Of a stretch of 64,000 nt of DNA, positions 21,480-31,700 are shown one piece after another. Position 1 is the first letter of the stretch. Every line of letters starts with the position of its first letter. The position numbers and the translations under genes are program-made. The notes beneath the pieces are model-generated. The model had not been told where the DNA came from, did not search any database, and was given only the letters and a program-made list of their open reading frames with translations. The DNA is from Primula veris (lineage: Eukaryota > Streptophyta > Magnoliopsida > Ericales > Primulaceae), in contig OY821741.1 of NCBI GenBank assembly GCA_963682055.1, forward strand, positions 24,560,711 to 24,624,710, in the 5' to 3' direction.

Positions 21480-21615
21480 ATCATTGTTCATTACATCAAA
21501 AGACAGTATTACATCGAGGTCTATTACATCAAGGTCTATTACATCCGAGATAAAAATCTATTACATCCGAAAAGAAAATCTGTTCCATCCGAGATAAAGA
21601 CCTATTACATCCGAG
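21480..21615 (+). repeat. Short tandem repeat TATTACATC(C/A)(G/A)AG
   Basis: The phrase TATTACATC followed by (C/A)(A/G)AG recurs near 21,508, 21,518, 21,538, 21,570 and 21,602 with 10-32 bp spacing. Degenerate, inside the Tat element. Confidence 0.6.
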
Positions 21616-21659
21616 AAGAGCTAGTACAGAAGATCAGGCAAAGAAGATCGACTATATCA

Positions 21660-22115
21660 GCTGACCAAGTGAGCAGGAAACGCCAAAAAGAAAAAGTAAG
21701 AAGAAAGAGAAAGGAAAAGAAGAAGAGTGCAAGAGAACAAAAGGGGAAGAAAGTGGAGGGAACAGAAGTGAAAAGCAAGAAGAGGAAAAGAAAAATGACA
21801 AACCCTAGACATAACACAACCCTTAGGATCACAGGGTTGATTGTTACATCGTAGTGGTGCAAAAAAAAGAAAAAGATGAAGAAAAAAGAAAGAGAAAGAG
21901 CAGAGGAAGAAGAAATGAAGGAAACAGACAAATAAAAAGGACGTAAAAGAAACAAAACAAAAAGAAGAAAAAGAAAGACCTAGGAAAAGATAGTAAGAAG
22001 AAAATGGAGGATAGAGAGAAGAGAGACTGAAAGAGTATAGAAAGAAAAGAGATGGGAAAAGATGGGGAAAAACAGAGAAAAAAAAAAAAAAAAAGGGGGA
22101 AGGTTAGGGGGAAGT
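21660..22115 (+). repeat. Purine-rich tract (A/G), about 450 bp
   Basis: Mostly AAG, GAA and AGA runs on the plus strand, ending in a run of about 17 A, then GGGGGAAGG. It is interrupted at about 21,800-21,855 by mixed sequence. The open frame through it is compositional, not a gene. Confidence 0.8.
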
Positions 22116-22376
22116 CGATCGGTATCGATGAGAGGGCCCGGCAGAGACATCCCTGTCCCTCAGTGTCGGGTTCCCCCTTAGCATCTCATTCTCTTGGACT
22201 AGAGCCTGATGAGCACGTCGGCTATAAGCCAGTTCAGATCTTAGCCAAGTTAATTCCCGAACCATCTCGGTATGGTGATAACGCATCACCTTCAGTTCCT
22301 CCTCGGCATGGCTATAAGAGGCTTCAAAAGCCTCGACTTGCAAAGCTAATGTTGATGGGGTGAAAGGACCAGACAT
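22104..22376 (-). CDS. Antisense small ORF 3 (90 aa, coiled coil) of Tat element
   Basis: ATG at 22,376 (MSGPFTPSTLALQ), preferred over the longer frame with a hydrophobic extension because a TATA box lies between the two. One long helix (EAFEASYSHAEEELKVMRYH, then REL..LRSELAYSRRAHQALVQENEMLRG) with a basic Ser/Pro tail. It begins MSGP like ORF 2. Function unknown. Confidence 0.6.
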   Translation of the reverse strand: MSGPFTPSTLALQVEAFEASYSHAEEELKVMRYHHTEMVRELTWLRSELAYSRRAHQALVQENEMLRGNPTLRDRDVSAGPSHRYRSTSP

Positions 22377-22462
22377 CTTAGGGAAATTATAAGATGAGGG
22401 TCTATATATGGGGGAAAATAATATGATGAGAATTATGGATGTAACCATGCTGTAAGCAGGTA

Positions 22463-22468
22463 TTTATA
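22463..22468 (-). promoter_or_regulatory. TATA-like box for antisense small ORF 3
   Basis: Minus-strand TCTATAAATACCTGC, about 87 bp upstream of the ATG at 22,376. A second AT-rich box (CCATATATAGACCC) is closer, at 22,402-22,413. Confidence 0.5.
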
Positions 22469-23012
22469 GATCAATTAGATGAGGGCTGGTATTGAGAGTC
22501 GCAACCGTTCGCCAATGGGTATTCAGAAGCGACGACACTTAAAAGAGGTGTCTGTTCAAGAAAAACGTTTGGATTCCCAAAAGACTCTAAAAAGCGTGAG
22601 TAATTAAAAGCCACTCCTGTTCATAAAACGCTTGGATTCTTACCAATATTTAAAGGGGGTAAGTAATAATGGCAGCAAAACACGCGTCATTTTTGGGAAG
22701 GGCAACGGTTCAAATAAATATCCCAGATCTTTTGCACAAAGCTCAAGAAAACTCTGGTGAATAAGATTTTTTATGCACAAGGCTCAAGAAATCCTATTGG
22801 TCCCCAGATATAAAGATTAAGGAGGTCCAATGGATAAGGTCAAACGCAAGGCCCAAGAAAATGCATTAATGAGGCCACAAGCATGCGCAGTCAAAATAAA
22901 TTGCATTGGGAAAGTAATTCAGATATAAACAAGAGAAAGAAGTCTTTATTGATTAATTGATACTTCGTTACAGAAGAAGCAATAAAAGGAAATACAATAA
23001 AAAACGATAAAA
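22469..23012. other. Spacer between antisense small ORFs 3 and 4
   Basis: Non-coding. It has loosely repeated phrases such as CACAA(A/G)GCTCAAGAAA near 22,735 and 22,775, a variant (CGCAAGGCCCAAGAAA) near 22,845, and AAACG(C/T)TTGGATTC near 22,564 and 22,627. Confidence 0.5.
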
Positions 23013-23351
23013 TCATTTCGTAGAAGGGCCCGCTTCGTCATTTGGCTTCGTTTTCGACCGAGCATACACTTCCTTAAGGGCCAGTTTGTAAGCCCTCTTG
23101 GAAGCAAGTTGCCTATCTCTGGAGGCCTCGAGCTCTTTGATCCGAGCACGAGCGCGAATACTGTCGAGCAAAGACCTCTGGTGCTCCTTCTCCAGGGCAT
23201 CCAATCGCTCGTCTAGTTCGGCGGCCCGACGAGCTTCCACCGATAGCCGGGCAACCCTCTTCTCGAGATAACGCACCTTCTGAACTTCCTCTTCCAGACG
23301 AGCAACATATTCAGGAAGGTTGTCACCATAGTTTTCAAGAGGAGAAGCCAT
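23013..23351 (-). CDS. Antisense small ORF 4 (112 aa, coiled coil), paralogue of ORF 5
   Basis: ATG at 23,351 (MASPLENYGDNLPEYVARLE), 52 bp downstream of a TATA box that would exclude the longer frame. Almost wholly coiled coil (LEKRVARLSVEARRAAELDE...). Its C-terminal third, SKRAYKLALKEVYARSK, matches AKRAYKLAFKELHARSK in ORF 5, and both end in Ser-rich tails with a final Lys. The two therefore come from a duplication. Confidence 0.65.
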   Translation of the reverse strand: MASPLENYGDNLPEYVARLEEEVQKVRYLEKRVARLSVEARRAAELDERLDALEKEHQRSLLDSIRARARIKELEASRDRQLASKRAYKLALKEVYARSKTKPNDEAGPSTK

Positions 23352-23402
23352 TTGTTCGTTAATAAAGAATGAATTGCATAAAGAATACAGGGACAGTCCC
23401 CT

Positions 23403-23408
23403 TTTATA
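23403..23408 (-). promoter_or_regulatory. TATA box for antisense small ORF 4
   Basis: Minus-strand CTTATAAAAGGGGACTG, about 52 bp upstream of the ATG at 23,351. Confidence 0.6.
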
Positions 23409-23654
23409 AGAAGAAACAAGGAGTAGATCAAAGGTCATCTCGAAGAAATACAACCTCTTGAACTTCCCAAGAGCATTTACGGCGAATTAACTACAGTTCC
23501 AAACCCAATTAAAGTCATCCAAAAAGATATCAAGAAGATGAACAGACAAGAACAAGGATAGGGAAATATTTTATTAACTTCAAAAACTTCGATTACAACT
23601 GAGGAGAACACTCCCCATTCAAAAGAAATTACAACAGAAATCGCAAAAAACTAA

Positions 23655-23975
23655 TTATTTCGAGGAAGAGCCTTCTTCATCGTCATCCGAACTCGGTTTA
23701 GACCGAGCATGCAACTCCTTGAAGGCAAGCTTATAGGCCCTTTTTGCTGCCTTCTGCTTAGCCAGATTAGCCTCGAGCTTCTTTATATGCTCGTAAGCCC
23801 AATCCCGATCGGCCATCGTCACATGATGATCAGAATCCATGTCAGACAACCTTTTCTTGTAGTCTGAAACCTTGGCCACGAGTTTCTTATTCGCGGTACG
23901 AGATTTCTTGATTTCCATTTCTAAATATGAAATATAATTAAAGGAGCTCTCACCAGTAGAACCTGAAGAAGCCAT
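23655..23975 (-). CDS. Antisense small ORF 5 (106 aa, coiled coil), paralogue of ORF 4
   Basis: ATG at 23,975 (MASSGSTGESSFNYISYLE). The first about 15 residues are Ser/Gly-rich, then two helical segments (EIKKSRTANKKLVAKVSDYK; HIKKLEANLAKQKAAKRAYK), then an acidic Ser tail. The AYKLAFKELHARSK block is shared with ORF 4. Closest of the set to the 3' LTR, about 240 bp away. Confidence 0.65.
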   Translation of the reverse strand: MASSGSTGESSFNYISYLEMEIKKSRTANKKLVAKVSDYKKRLSDMDSDHHVTMADRDWAYEHIKKLEANLAKQKAAKRAYKLAFKELHARSKPSSDDDEEGSSSK

Positions 23976-24029
23976 TATGTCACGAGCAAATTAGTAATAA
24001 AATGCCTAATTATGGAGGGAGCACACCCC

Positions 24030-24035
24030 TTTATA
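24030..24035 (-). promoter_or_regulatory. TATA box for antisense small ORF 5
   Basis: Minus-strand CCTATAAAGGGGTGTG, 55 bp upstream of the ATG at 23,975. Very like the box of ORF 4 (TATAAA(A)GGGG). Confidence 0.6.
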
Positions 24036-24199
24036 GGATTTTTCCTCGAAGAAAGATATTAGGATAGGAAACATTAAATGTGCCCCCCAGGGAACCGTCA
24101 TGAGTCTATTGCGTTTCTCGATGAAGCATTGGGAAAGACAAGACCGAAGTAACGTTCTCGACAAACCGAATATGATTCCCCCGACATGGAAACCACGCC

Positions 24200-24216
24200 G
24201 AGGAAGTCAGGGAGCA
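24200..24216 (+). other. Polypurine tract (imperfect)
   Basis: GAGGAAGTCAGGGAGCA directly before the 3' LTR; the expected place for plus-strand priming. Interrupted by TC, so a weak tract. Confidence 0.5.
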
Positions 24217-24218
24217 CT

Positions 24219-24784
24219 TGATAGAACATAAAAATTAGACCCGAATATTCTATTCGGGTAATAATCAACCCACTTTATAAATGGGTATCCAACACTTAAA
24301 TGGGTCGTCTCATACTTTTTATAGGAATTGAGGTGTTACTATCAAAAGCCCAAGCCCAATCAAATGGGGACCTATGTCTGAAAAACCCCTGGGATACATT
24401 TGTCAACATCCTAGAAGGCATAGTTGCCTATAAATAGCCAACTACCCCTCCTAGAAAAGGACCAGAAAATCTATCCAAAAAATATAGAGAGAAGTTGAGA
24501 AAAGAGAGAAACTAATCAACACACACCACTTCAAGAAATAAACCGAGAAAAGACAAAGCCGAGCACCGAATAAAAGGGGAGAAAGATCAAGACGAGAGAT
24601 TAAATAGTCATATCGAGCACAATTGTAAAACCGAAATACTAATCCGAGCAAGTGTAATAGTCCGAATAAAAATAATAATCCGAGCAATAATAAAGATCAG
24701 GAAGTGTCCATTATTCACAGTTGATTTACTATTATATCATTGTTGAAAAGCCTAACGCGACCGACCAAAGTTATGGCTTTATCA
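24219..24784 (+). repeat. 3' LTR (566 bp)
   Basis: TGATAGAACAT to GGCTTTATCA; pair of 7,265-7,834. Six of the seven differences are transitions. Confidence 0.97.
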
Positions 24785-24789
24785 ACTAT
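24785..24789. repeat. Target-site duplication ACTAT (right)
   Basis: Matches 7,260-7,264. Confidence 0.95.
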
Positions 24790-25402
24790 ACTCCAGTTTA
24801 ATTCGATAAAGTTGCGTCAGCTCAGTACATGGAGTAGTTATAAGATTGAGAAACAAAGTTATGCACTATATAAATAAATTTGATTAAATTAACTTTTGTA
24901 GCCACTCATTTTCTCAACCAGAGGACATTTTCTCACCATGTTGATTTAGACAGCTGAAAACTCTCTTTTCATGACACAGTAGACCCAGTGTTCAGAAAAT
25001 AGCCTAACCGCAATCTACAGTAGGTCTGGGGACAAATAACTAAAATCTTAGTTATAGGGCGTAATCCTATTTGCTATAGCAAAGCAATACAATTGTTTAA
25101 TTGTCATCAAGATACAGTACCCTTTTCTGCTGTTTTTTTTAATAATGTTATTTTTCCTGATTAAGTAGCAACTCTATGAAAATGTAAACTGTAAAGAGAG
25201 TGTAGTTAGAAAGGTGCATCACGGGAGCTACCTCTTTTTAGTGCAGAAGGAGCATAACCATACATTAAATTTGATTCCAAAATGATCTACTACTAATTTC
25301 ACCAGCATCATATGAAAGTTTACTCACGATCACGAAGAAAGACAAATAATAAAAATATGAAAATAGAGAATCAAATGAAGTGTTTGCAATGGGGCGTCTT
25401 AC
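24790..25402 (-). other. Host intron, 5' part, after the retrotransposon insertion
   Basis: Begins on the minus strand with the donor GTAAGA at 25,397-25,402. AT-rich, no ORF, no repeat recognised. Confidence 0.75.
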
Positions 25403-25453
25403 CCATCCAAAAGCCATAGCTGATCTAAGCAAGGTTCCAAGATTACCTGGATC
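25403..25453 (-). CDS. SpoU/TrmH-type methyltransferase, second-last exon (51 bp)
   Basis: Seventeen codons giving DPGNLGTLLRSAMAFGW, which is SpoU motif 1 (DPGNxGxxxRSA). It is bounded by TGGCAG on the left in gene sense (25,454-25,459) and GTAAGA (25,397-25,402), both phase 0. Joining to the exon at 6,653-7,054 continues the family's conserved run AFGW-GGIFLLPG. All three SpoU motifs are thus present across two exons. The preceding exon, expected to end in something like LDGIQ, was not found in 25,460-64,000. Confidence 0.88.
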
Positions 25454-25716
25454 CTGCCATTGAACGACTTAATAGTTAGTTGTAATCAAAATTCAAAACA
25501 GTATCTTCAAGAAGGAAACAGATCCAACCTAGAAAGCTTAACCCAAAGTTATTTAGAGTCTCATATCTTTTTATGCAAGTACTTGACGACTTAGTTCAGG
25601 ACATTAGTAGCGGATTTACGATTCCAGCACTTTTTAAACCAAATAACCCGATGGGAAAGTAGTGGGTCTTCAAAAAGTGGCAACTAAAATGTCGAATCTA
25701 TGCAAAACCTAGTTAA
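25454..25716 (-). other. Host intron next to the satellite
   Basis: Unique-looking AT-rich sequence; no exon recognised. The satellite starts at about 25,717. Confidence 0.6.
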
Positions 25717-28700
25717 TCTCATTAAATAAGATTAAAGGCCATCACAGCCCAAACCCTTAATAAGACTCTGACATTGAGCAGTTGAATGAACGAGAAAGCA
25801 ACTGAGCATGTTCAAGATTGATGTCGAAAATCTCATTAAGTAGGATTAATGGCCATCACAGCCCAAATACTTAGTAAGATTCCTACATTGTTCAAAGGGA
25901 TGAGAAATGAAGTGAGCAAGTTCAAATGCCGAAAGTCTCATTAAATATGATTAAACGCCATCACAGCCCAAACCCTTAATAAGATTATGACATTGAGCAG
26001 TTGAATGAACAAGAAAGCAACTGAGCATGTTCAAGATCGAGGTCAAAAATCTCATTAAGTAGGATTAAAGGCCATCACAGCCCAAATACTTAATAAGATT
26101 CCTACATTGTTCAAAGGGATGAGATATGAAGTGAGCAGGTTCAAATGCCGAAAGTCTCATTAAATATGATTAAAGGCCATCACAGCCCAAACCCTTAATA
26201 AGATTCTGACATTGAGCAGTTGAATGAACGAGAAAGCAAGTGAGCATGTTCAAGATCGATGTCGAAAAATCTCATTAAGTAGGATTAAAGGCCATCACAG
26301 CCCAAATCCTTAATAAGATTCCTACATTGTTCAAAGGGATGAGAAATGAAGTGAGCAAGTTCAAATGCCGAAAGTCTCATTAAATATGATTAAAGGCCAT
26401 CACAGCCCAAACCCTTAATAAGACTCTGACATTGAGCAGTTGAATGAACGAGAAAGCAACTGAGCATGTTCAAGATCGATGTCGAAAATCTCATTAAGTA
26501 GGATTAAAGGCCATCACAGCCCAAATACTTAATAAGATTCGTACATTGTTCAAAGGGATGAGAAATGAAGTGAGCAAGTTCAAATGCCGAAAGTCTCATT
26601 AAATAGGATTAAAGGCCATCACAATCCAAACCCTTAATAAGACTCTGACATTGAGCAGTTGAATGAACGAGAAAGCAAGTGAGCATGTTCAAGTTCGATG
26701 TCGAAAATCTCATTAAGTAGGATTAGAGGCCATCAAAGCCCAAATCCTTAATAAGATTCCTAGATTGTTCAAAGGGATGAGAAATGAAGTGAGCAAGTTC
26801 AAATGCCGAAAGTCTCATTAAATATGATTAAAGGCCATCATAGCCCAAACCCTTAATAAGACTCTGACATTGAGCAGTTGAATGAATGAGAAAGCAACTG
26901 AGCATGTTCAAGATCGAGGTCGAAAATCTCATTAAGTAGGATTGCCATCTAAGCAATTTCTTAATAAGATTCCTACATTGTTCAAAAGGATGAGAAATGA
27001 AGTGAGCAAGTTCAAATGCCGAAAGTCTCATTAAATATGATTAAAGGCCATCACAGCCCAAACCCTTAATAAGACTCTGACATTGAGCAGTTGAATGAAC
27101 GAGAAAGCAAGTGAGCATGTTCAAACTCGATGTCGAAAATCTCATTAAGTAGGATTAAAGGCCATCACAGCCCCAATCCTTAATAAAATTCCTACATTGT
27201 TCAAAGGGATGAGAAATGAAGTGAGCAAGTTCAAATGCCGAAAGTCTCATTAAATAAGATTAAAGGCCATCACAGCCCAAACCCTTAATAAGACTCTGAC
27301 ATTGAGCAGTTGAAGGAACGAGAAAGCAACTGAGCATGTTCAAGATTAATGTCGAAAATCTCATTAAGTAGGATTAATGGCCATCACAGCCCAAATACTT
27401 AGTAAGATTCCTACATTGTTCAAAGGGATGAGAAATGAAGTTAGCAAGTTCAAATGCCGAAAGTCTCATTAAATATGATTAAACGCCATCACAGCCCAAA
27501 CCCTTAATAAGATTATGACATTGAGCAGTTGAATGAACGAGAAAGCAACTGAGCATGTTCAAGATCGAGGTCAAAAATCTCATTAAGTTGGATTAAAGGC
27601 CATCACAGCCCAAATACTTAATAAGATTCCTACATTGTTCAAAGGGATGAGAAATGAAGTGAGCAAGTTCAAATGCCGAAAGTCCCATTAAATATGATTA
27701 AAGGCCATCACAGCCCAAACCCTTAATAAGACTCTGACATTGAGCAGTTGAATGAACGAGAAAGCAAGTGAGCATGTTCAAGCTCGATGTCGAAAAATCT
27801 CATTAAGTAGGATTAAAGGCCATCACAGCCCAAATCCTTAATAAGATTCCTACATTGTTCAAAGGGATGAGAAATGAAGTGAGCAAGTTCAAATGCCGAA
27901 AGTCTCATTAAATAGGATTAAAGGCCATCACAATCCATACCCTTAATAAGACTCTGACATTGAGCAGTTGAATGAACGAGAAAGCAAGTGAGCAAGTTCA
28001 AATTCGATGTCGAAAATCTCATTAAGTAGGATTAGAGGCCATCAAAGCCCAAATCCTTAATAAGATTCCTAGATTGTTCAAAGGGATGAGAAATGAAGTG
28101 AGCAAGTTCAAATGCCGATAGTCTGATTAAATATGATTAAAGGCCATCACAGCCCAAACCCTTAATAAGACTCTGACATTGAGCAGTTGAATGAACGAGA
28201 AAGCAACTGAGCATGTTCAAGATCGAGGTCGAAAATCTCATTAAGTAGGATTGCCATCACAGCAATTTCTTAATAAGATTCCTACATTGTTCAAAAGGAT
28301 GAGAAATGAAGTGAGCAAGTTCAAATGCCGAAAGTCTCATTAAATATGATTAAAGGCCATCACAGCCCAAACCCTTAATAAGACTCTGACATTGAGCAGT
28401 TGAATGAACGAGAAAGCAAGTGAGCATGTTCAAACTCGATGTCGAAAATCTCATTAACTAGGATTAAAGGCCATCACAGCCCCAATCCTTAATAAAATTC
28501 CTACATTGTTCAAAGGGATGAGAAATGAAGTGAGCACTTCAAATGCCGAAAGTCTCATTAAATAAGATTAAAGGCCATCACAGCCCAAACCCTTAATAAG
28601 ACTCTGACATTGAGCAGTTGAAGGAACGAGAAAGCAACTGAGCATGTTCAAGATTGATGTCGAAAATCTCATTAAGTAGGATTAATGGCCATCACAGCCC

Positions 28701-31700
28701 AAATACTTAGTAAGATTCCTACATTGTTCAAAGGGATGAGAAATGAAGTGAGCAAGTTCAAATGCCGAAAGTCTCATTAAATATGATTAAACGCCATCAC
28801 AGCCCAAACCCTTAATAAGATTATGACATTGAGCAATTGAATGAACGAGAAAGCAACTGAGCATGTTCAAGATCGAGGTCAAAAATCTCATTAAGTTGGA
28901 TTAAAGGCCATCACAGCCCAAATACTTAATAAGATTCCTACATTGTTCAAAGGAATGAGAAATGAAGTGAGCAAGTTCAAATGCCGAAAGTCCCATTAAA
29001 TATGATTAAAGGCCATCACAGCCCAAACCCTTAATAAGACTCTGACATTGAGCAGTTGAATGAACGAGAAAGCAAGTGAGCATGTTCAAGCTCGATGTCG
29101 AAAAATCTCATTAAGTAGGATTAAAGGCCATCACAGCCCAAATCCTTAATAAGATTCCTACATTGTTCAAAGGGATGAGAAATGAAGTGAGCAAGTTCAA
29201 ATGCCGAAAGTCTCATTAAATATGATTAAAGGCCATCACAGCCCAAACCCTTAATAAGACTCTGACATTGAGCAGTTGAATGAACGAGAAAGCAACTGAG
29301 CATGTTCAAGATCGATGTCAAAAATCTCATTAAGTAGGATTAAAGGCCATCACAGCCCAAATACTTAATAAGATTCGTACATTGTTCAAAGGGATGAGAA
29401 ATGAAGTGAGCAAGTTCAAATGCCGAAAGTCTCATTAAATAGGATTAAAGGCCATCACAATCCAAACCCTTAATAAGACTCTGACATTGAGCAGTTGAAT
29501 GAACGAGAAAGCAAGTGAGCAAGTTCAAATTCGATGTCGAAAATCTCATTAAGTAGGATTAGAGGCCATCAAAGCCCAAATCCTTAATAAGATTCCTAGA
29601 TTGTTCAAAGGGATGAGAAATGAAGTGAGCAAGTTCAAATGCCGAAAGTCTCATTAAATATGATTAAAGGCCATCACAGCCCAAACCCTTAATAAGACTC
29701 TGACATTGAGCTGTTGAATGAAAGAGAAAGCAAATGAGCATGTTCAAGATCGATGTCGAAAATCTCATTAAGTAGTATTAAAGGCCATCACAGCCCAAAT
29801 CCTTAATAAGATTCCTTTATTGTTCAAAGGTATGAGAAATGAAGTGAGCAAGTTCAAATGCCGAAAGTCTCATTAAATATGATTAAAGGCCATCACAGCC
29901 CAAACCTTTAATAAGACTCTGACATTGAGCAGTTGAATGAATGAGAAAGCAAGTGAGCATGTTCAAGCTCGATGTCGAAAATCTCATTAAGTAGGATTAA
30001 AGGCCATCACAGCCCAATTCCTTAATAAGATTCCAACATTGTTCAAAGGGATGAGAAATGAAGTGAGCAAGTTCAAATCCCGAAAGTCTCATTAAATATG
30101 ATTAAAGGCCATCACAGCCCAAACACTTAATAAGACTCAGACATTGAGCAGTTGAATGAAACAGAAAGCAACTGAGCATGTTCAAGATCAAGGTCGAAAA
30201 TCTCATTAAGTAGGATTGCCATCACAGCAATTTCTTAATAAGATTCCTACATTGCTCAAAAGGATGAGAAATGAAGTGAGCAAGTTCAAATGCCGAAAGT
30301 CTCATTAAATAAGATTAAAGGCCATCACAGCCCAAACCCTTAATAAGACTCTGACATTGAGCAGTTGAAGGAACGAGAAAGCAACTGAGCATGTTCAAGA
30401 TTGATGTCGAAAATCTCATTAAGTAGGATTAATGGCCATCACAGCCCAAATACTTAGTAAGATTCCTACATTGTTCAAAGGGATGAGAAATGAAGTGAGC
30501 AAGTTCAAATGCCGAAAGTCTCATTAAATATGATTAAACGCCATCACAGCCCAAACCCTTAATAAGATTATGACATTGAGCAATTGAATGAACGAGAAAG
30601 CAAGTGAGCATGTTCAAGATCGAGGTCAATAATCTCATTAAGTTGGATTAAAGGCCATCACAGCCCAAATACTTAATAAGATTCCTACATTGTTCAAAGG
30701 GATGAGAAATGAAGTGAGCAAGTTCAAATGCCGAAAGTCCCATTAAATATGATTAAAGGACATCACAGCCCAAACCCTTAATAAGACTCTGACATTGAGC
30801 AGTTGAATGAACGAGAAAGCAAGTGAGCATGTTCAAGCTCGATGTCGAAAAATCTCATTAAGTAGGATTAAAGGCCATCACAGCCCAAATCCTTAATAAG
30901 ATTCCTACATTGTTCAAAGGGATGAGAAATGAAGTGAGCAAGTTCAAATGCCGAAAGTCTCATTAAATAGGATTAAAGGCCATCACAATCCATACCCTTA
31001 ATAAGACTCTGACATTGAGCAGTTGAATGAACGAGAAAGCAAGTGAGCAAGTTCAAATTCGATGTCGAAAATCTCATTAAGTAGGATTAGAGGCCATCAA
31101 AGCCCAAATCCTTAATAAGATTCCTAGATTGTTCAAAGGGATGAGAAATGAAGTGAGCAAGTTCAAATGCCGAAAGTCTCATTAAATATGATTAAAGGCC
31201 ATCACAGCCCAAACCCTTAATAAAACTCTGACATTGAGCAGTTGAATGAACGAGAAAGCAACTGAGCATGTTCAAGATCGAGGTCGAAAATCTCATTAAG
31301 TAGGATTGCCATCACAGCAATTTCTTAATAAGATTCCTACATTGTTCAAAAGGATGAGAAATGAAGTGAGCAAGTTCAAATGCCGAAAGTCTCATTAAAT
31401 ATGATTAAAGGCCATCACAGCCCAAACCCTTAATAAGACTCTGACATTGAGCAGTTGAATGAACGAGAAAGCAAGTGAGCATGTTCAAACTCGATGTCGA
31501 AAATCTCATTAACTAGGATTAAAGGCCATCACAGCCCCAATCCTTAATAAAATTCCTACATTGTTCAAAGGGATGAGAAATGAAGTGAGCACTTCAAATG
31601 CCGAAAGTCTCATTAAATATGATTAAAGGCCATCACAGCCCAAACCCTTAATAAGACTCTGACATTGAGCAGTTGAAGGAACGAGAAAGCAACTGAGCAT

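Larger units (their letters stand above)
7265..24784 (+). mobile_element. Complete Tat-lineage (Retand-like) Ty3/gypsy retrotransposon, 17.5 kb
   Basis: In order: 5' LTR, primer-binding site, gag, protease, reverse transcriptase, RNase H, second RNase H, integrase, post-pol minisatellite, antisense ORF region, polypurine stretch, 3' LTR, all flanked by ACTAT. The second RNase H after the original one is a mark of the Tat clade, as are large extra regions and tandem repeats downstream of integrase (known from Retand and Ogre). It is inserted in antisense orientation in an intron of the SpoU-type gene. The LTRs differ at 7 of about 566 positions plus one 4-bp gap, so the insertion is recent, yet the coding region carries nonsense codons. 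Confidence 0.95.

Noticed and set aside
21465..21955. 129-codon plus and 116-codon minus frames across the purine tract
   Set aside because: Lys/Arg or Phe/Leu-only translations of an A/G-rich tract.
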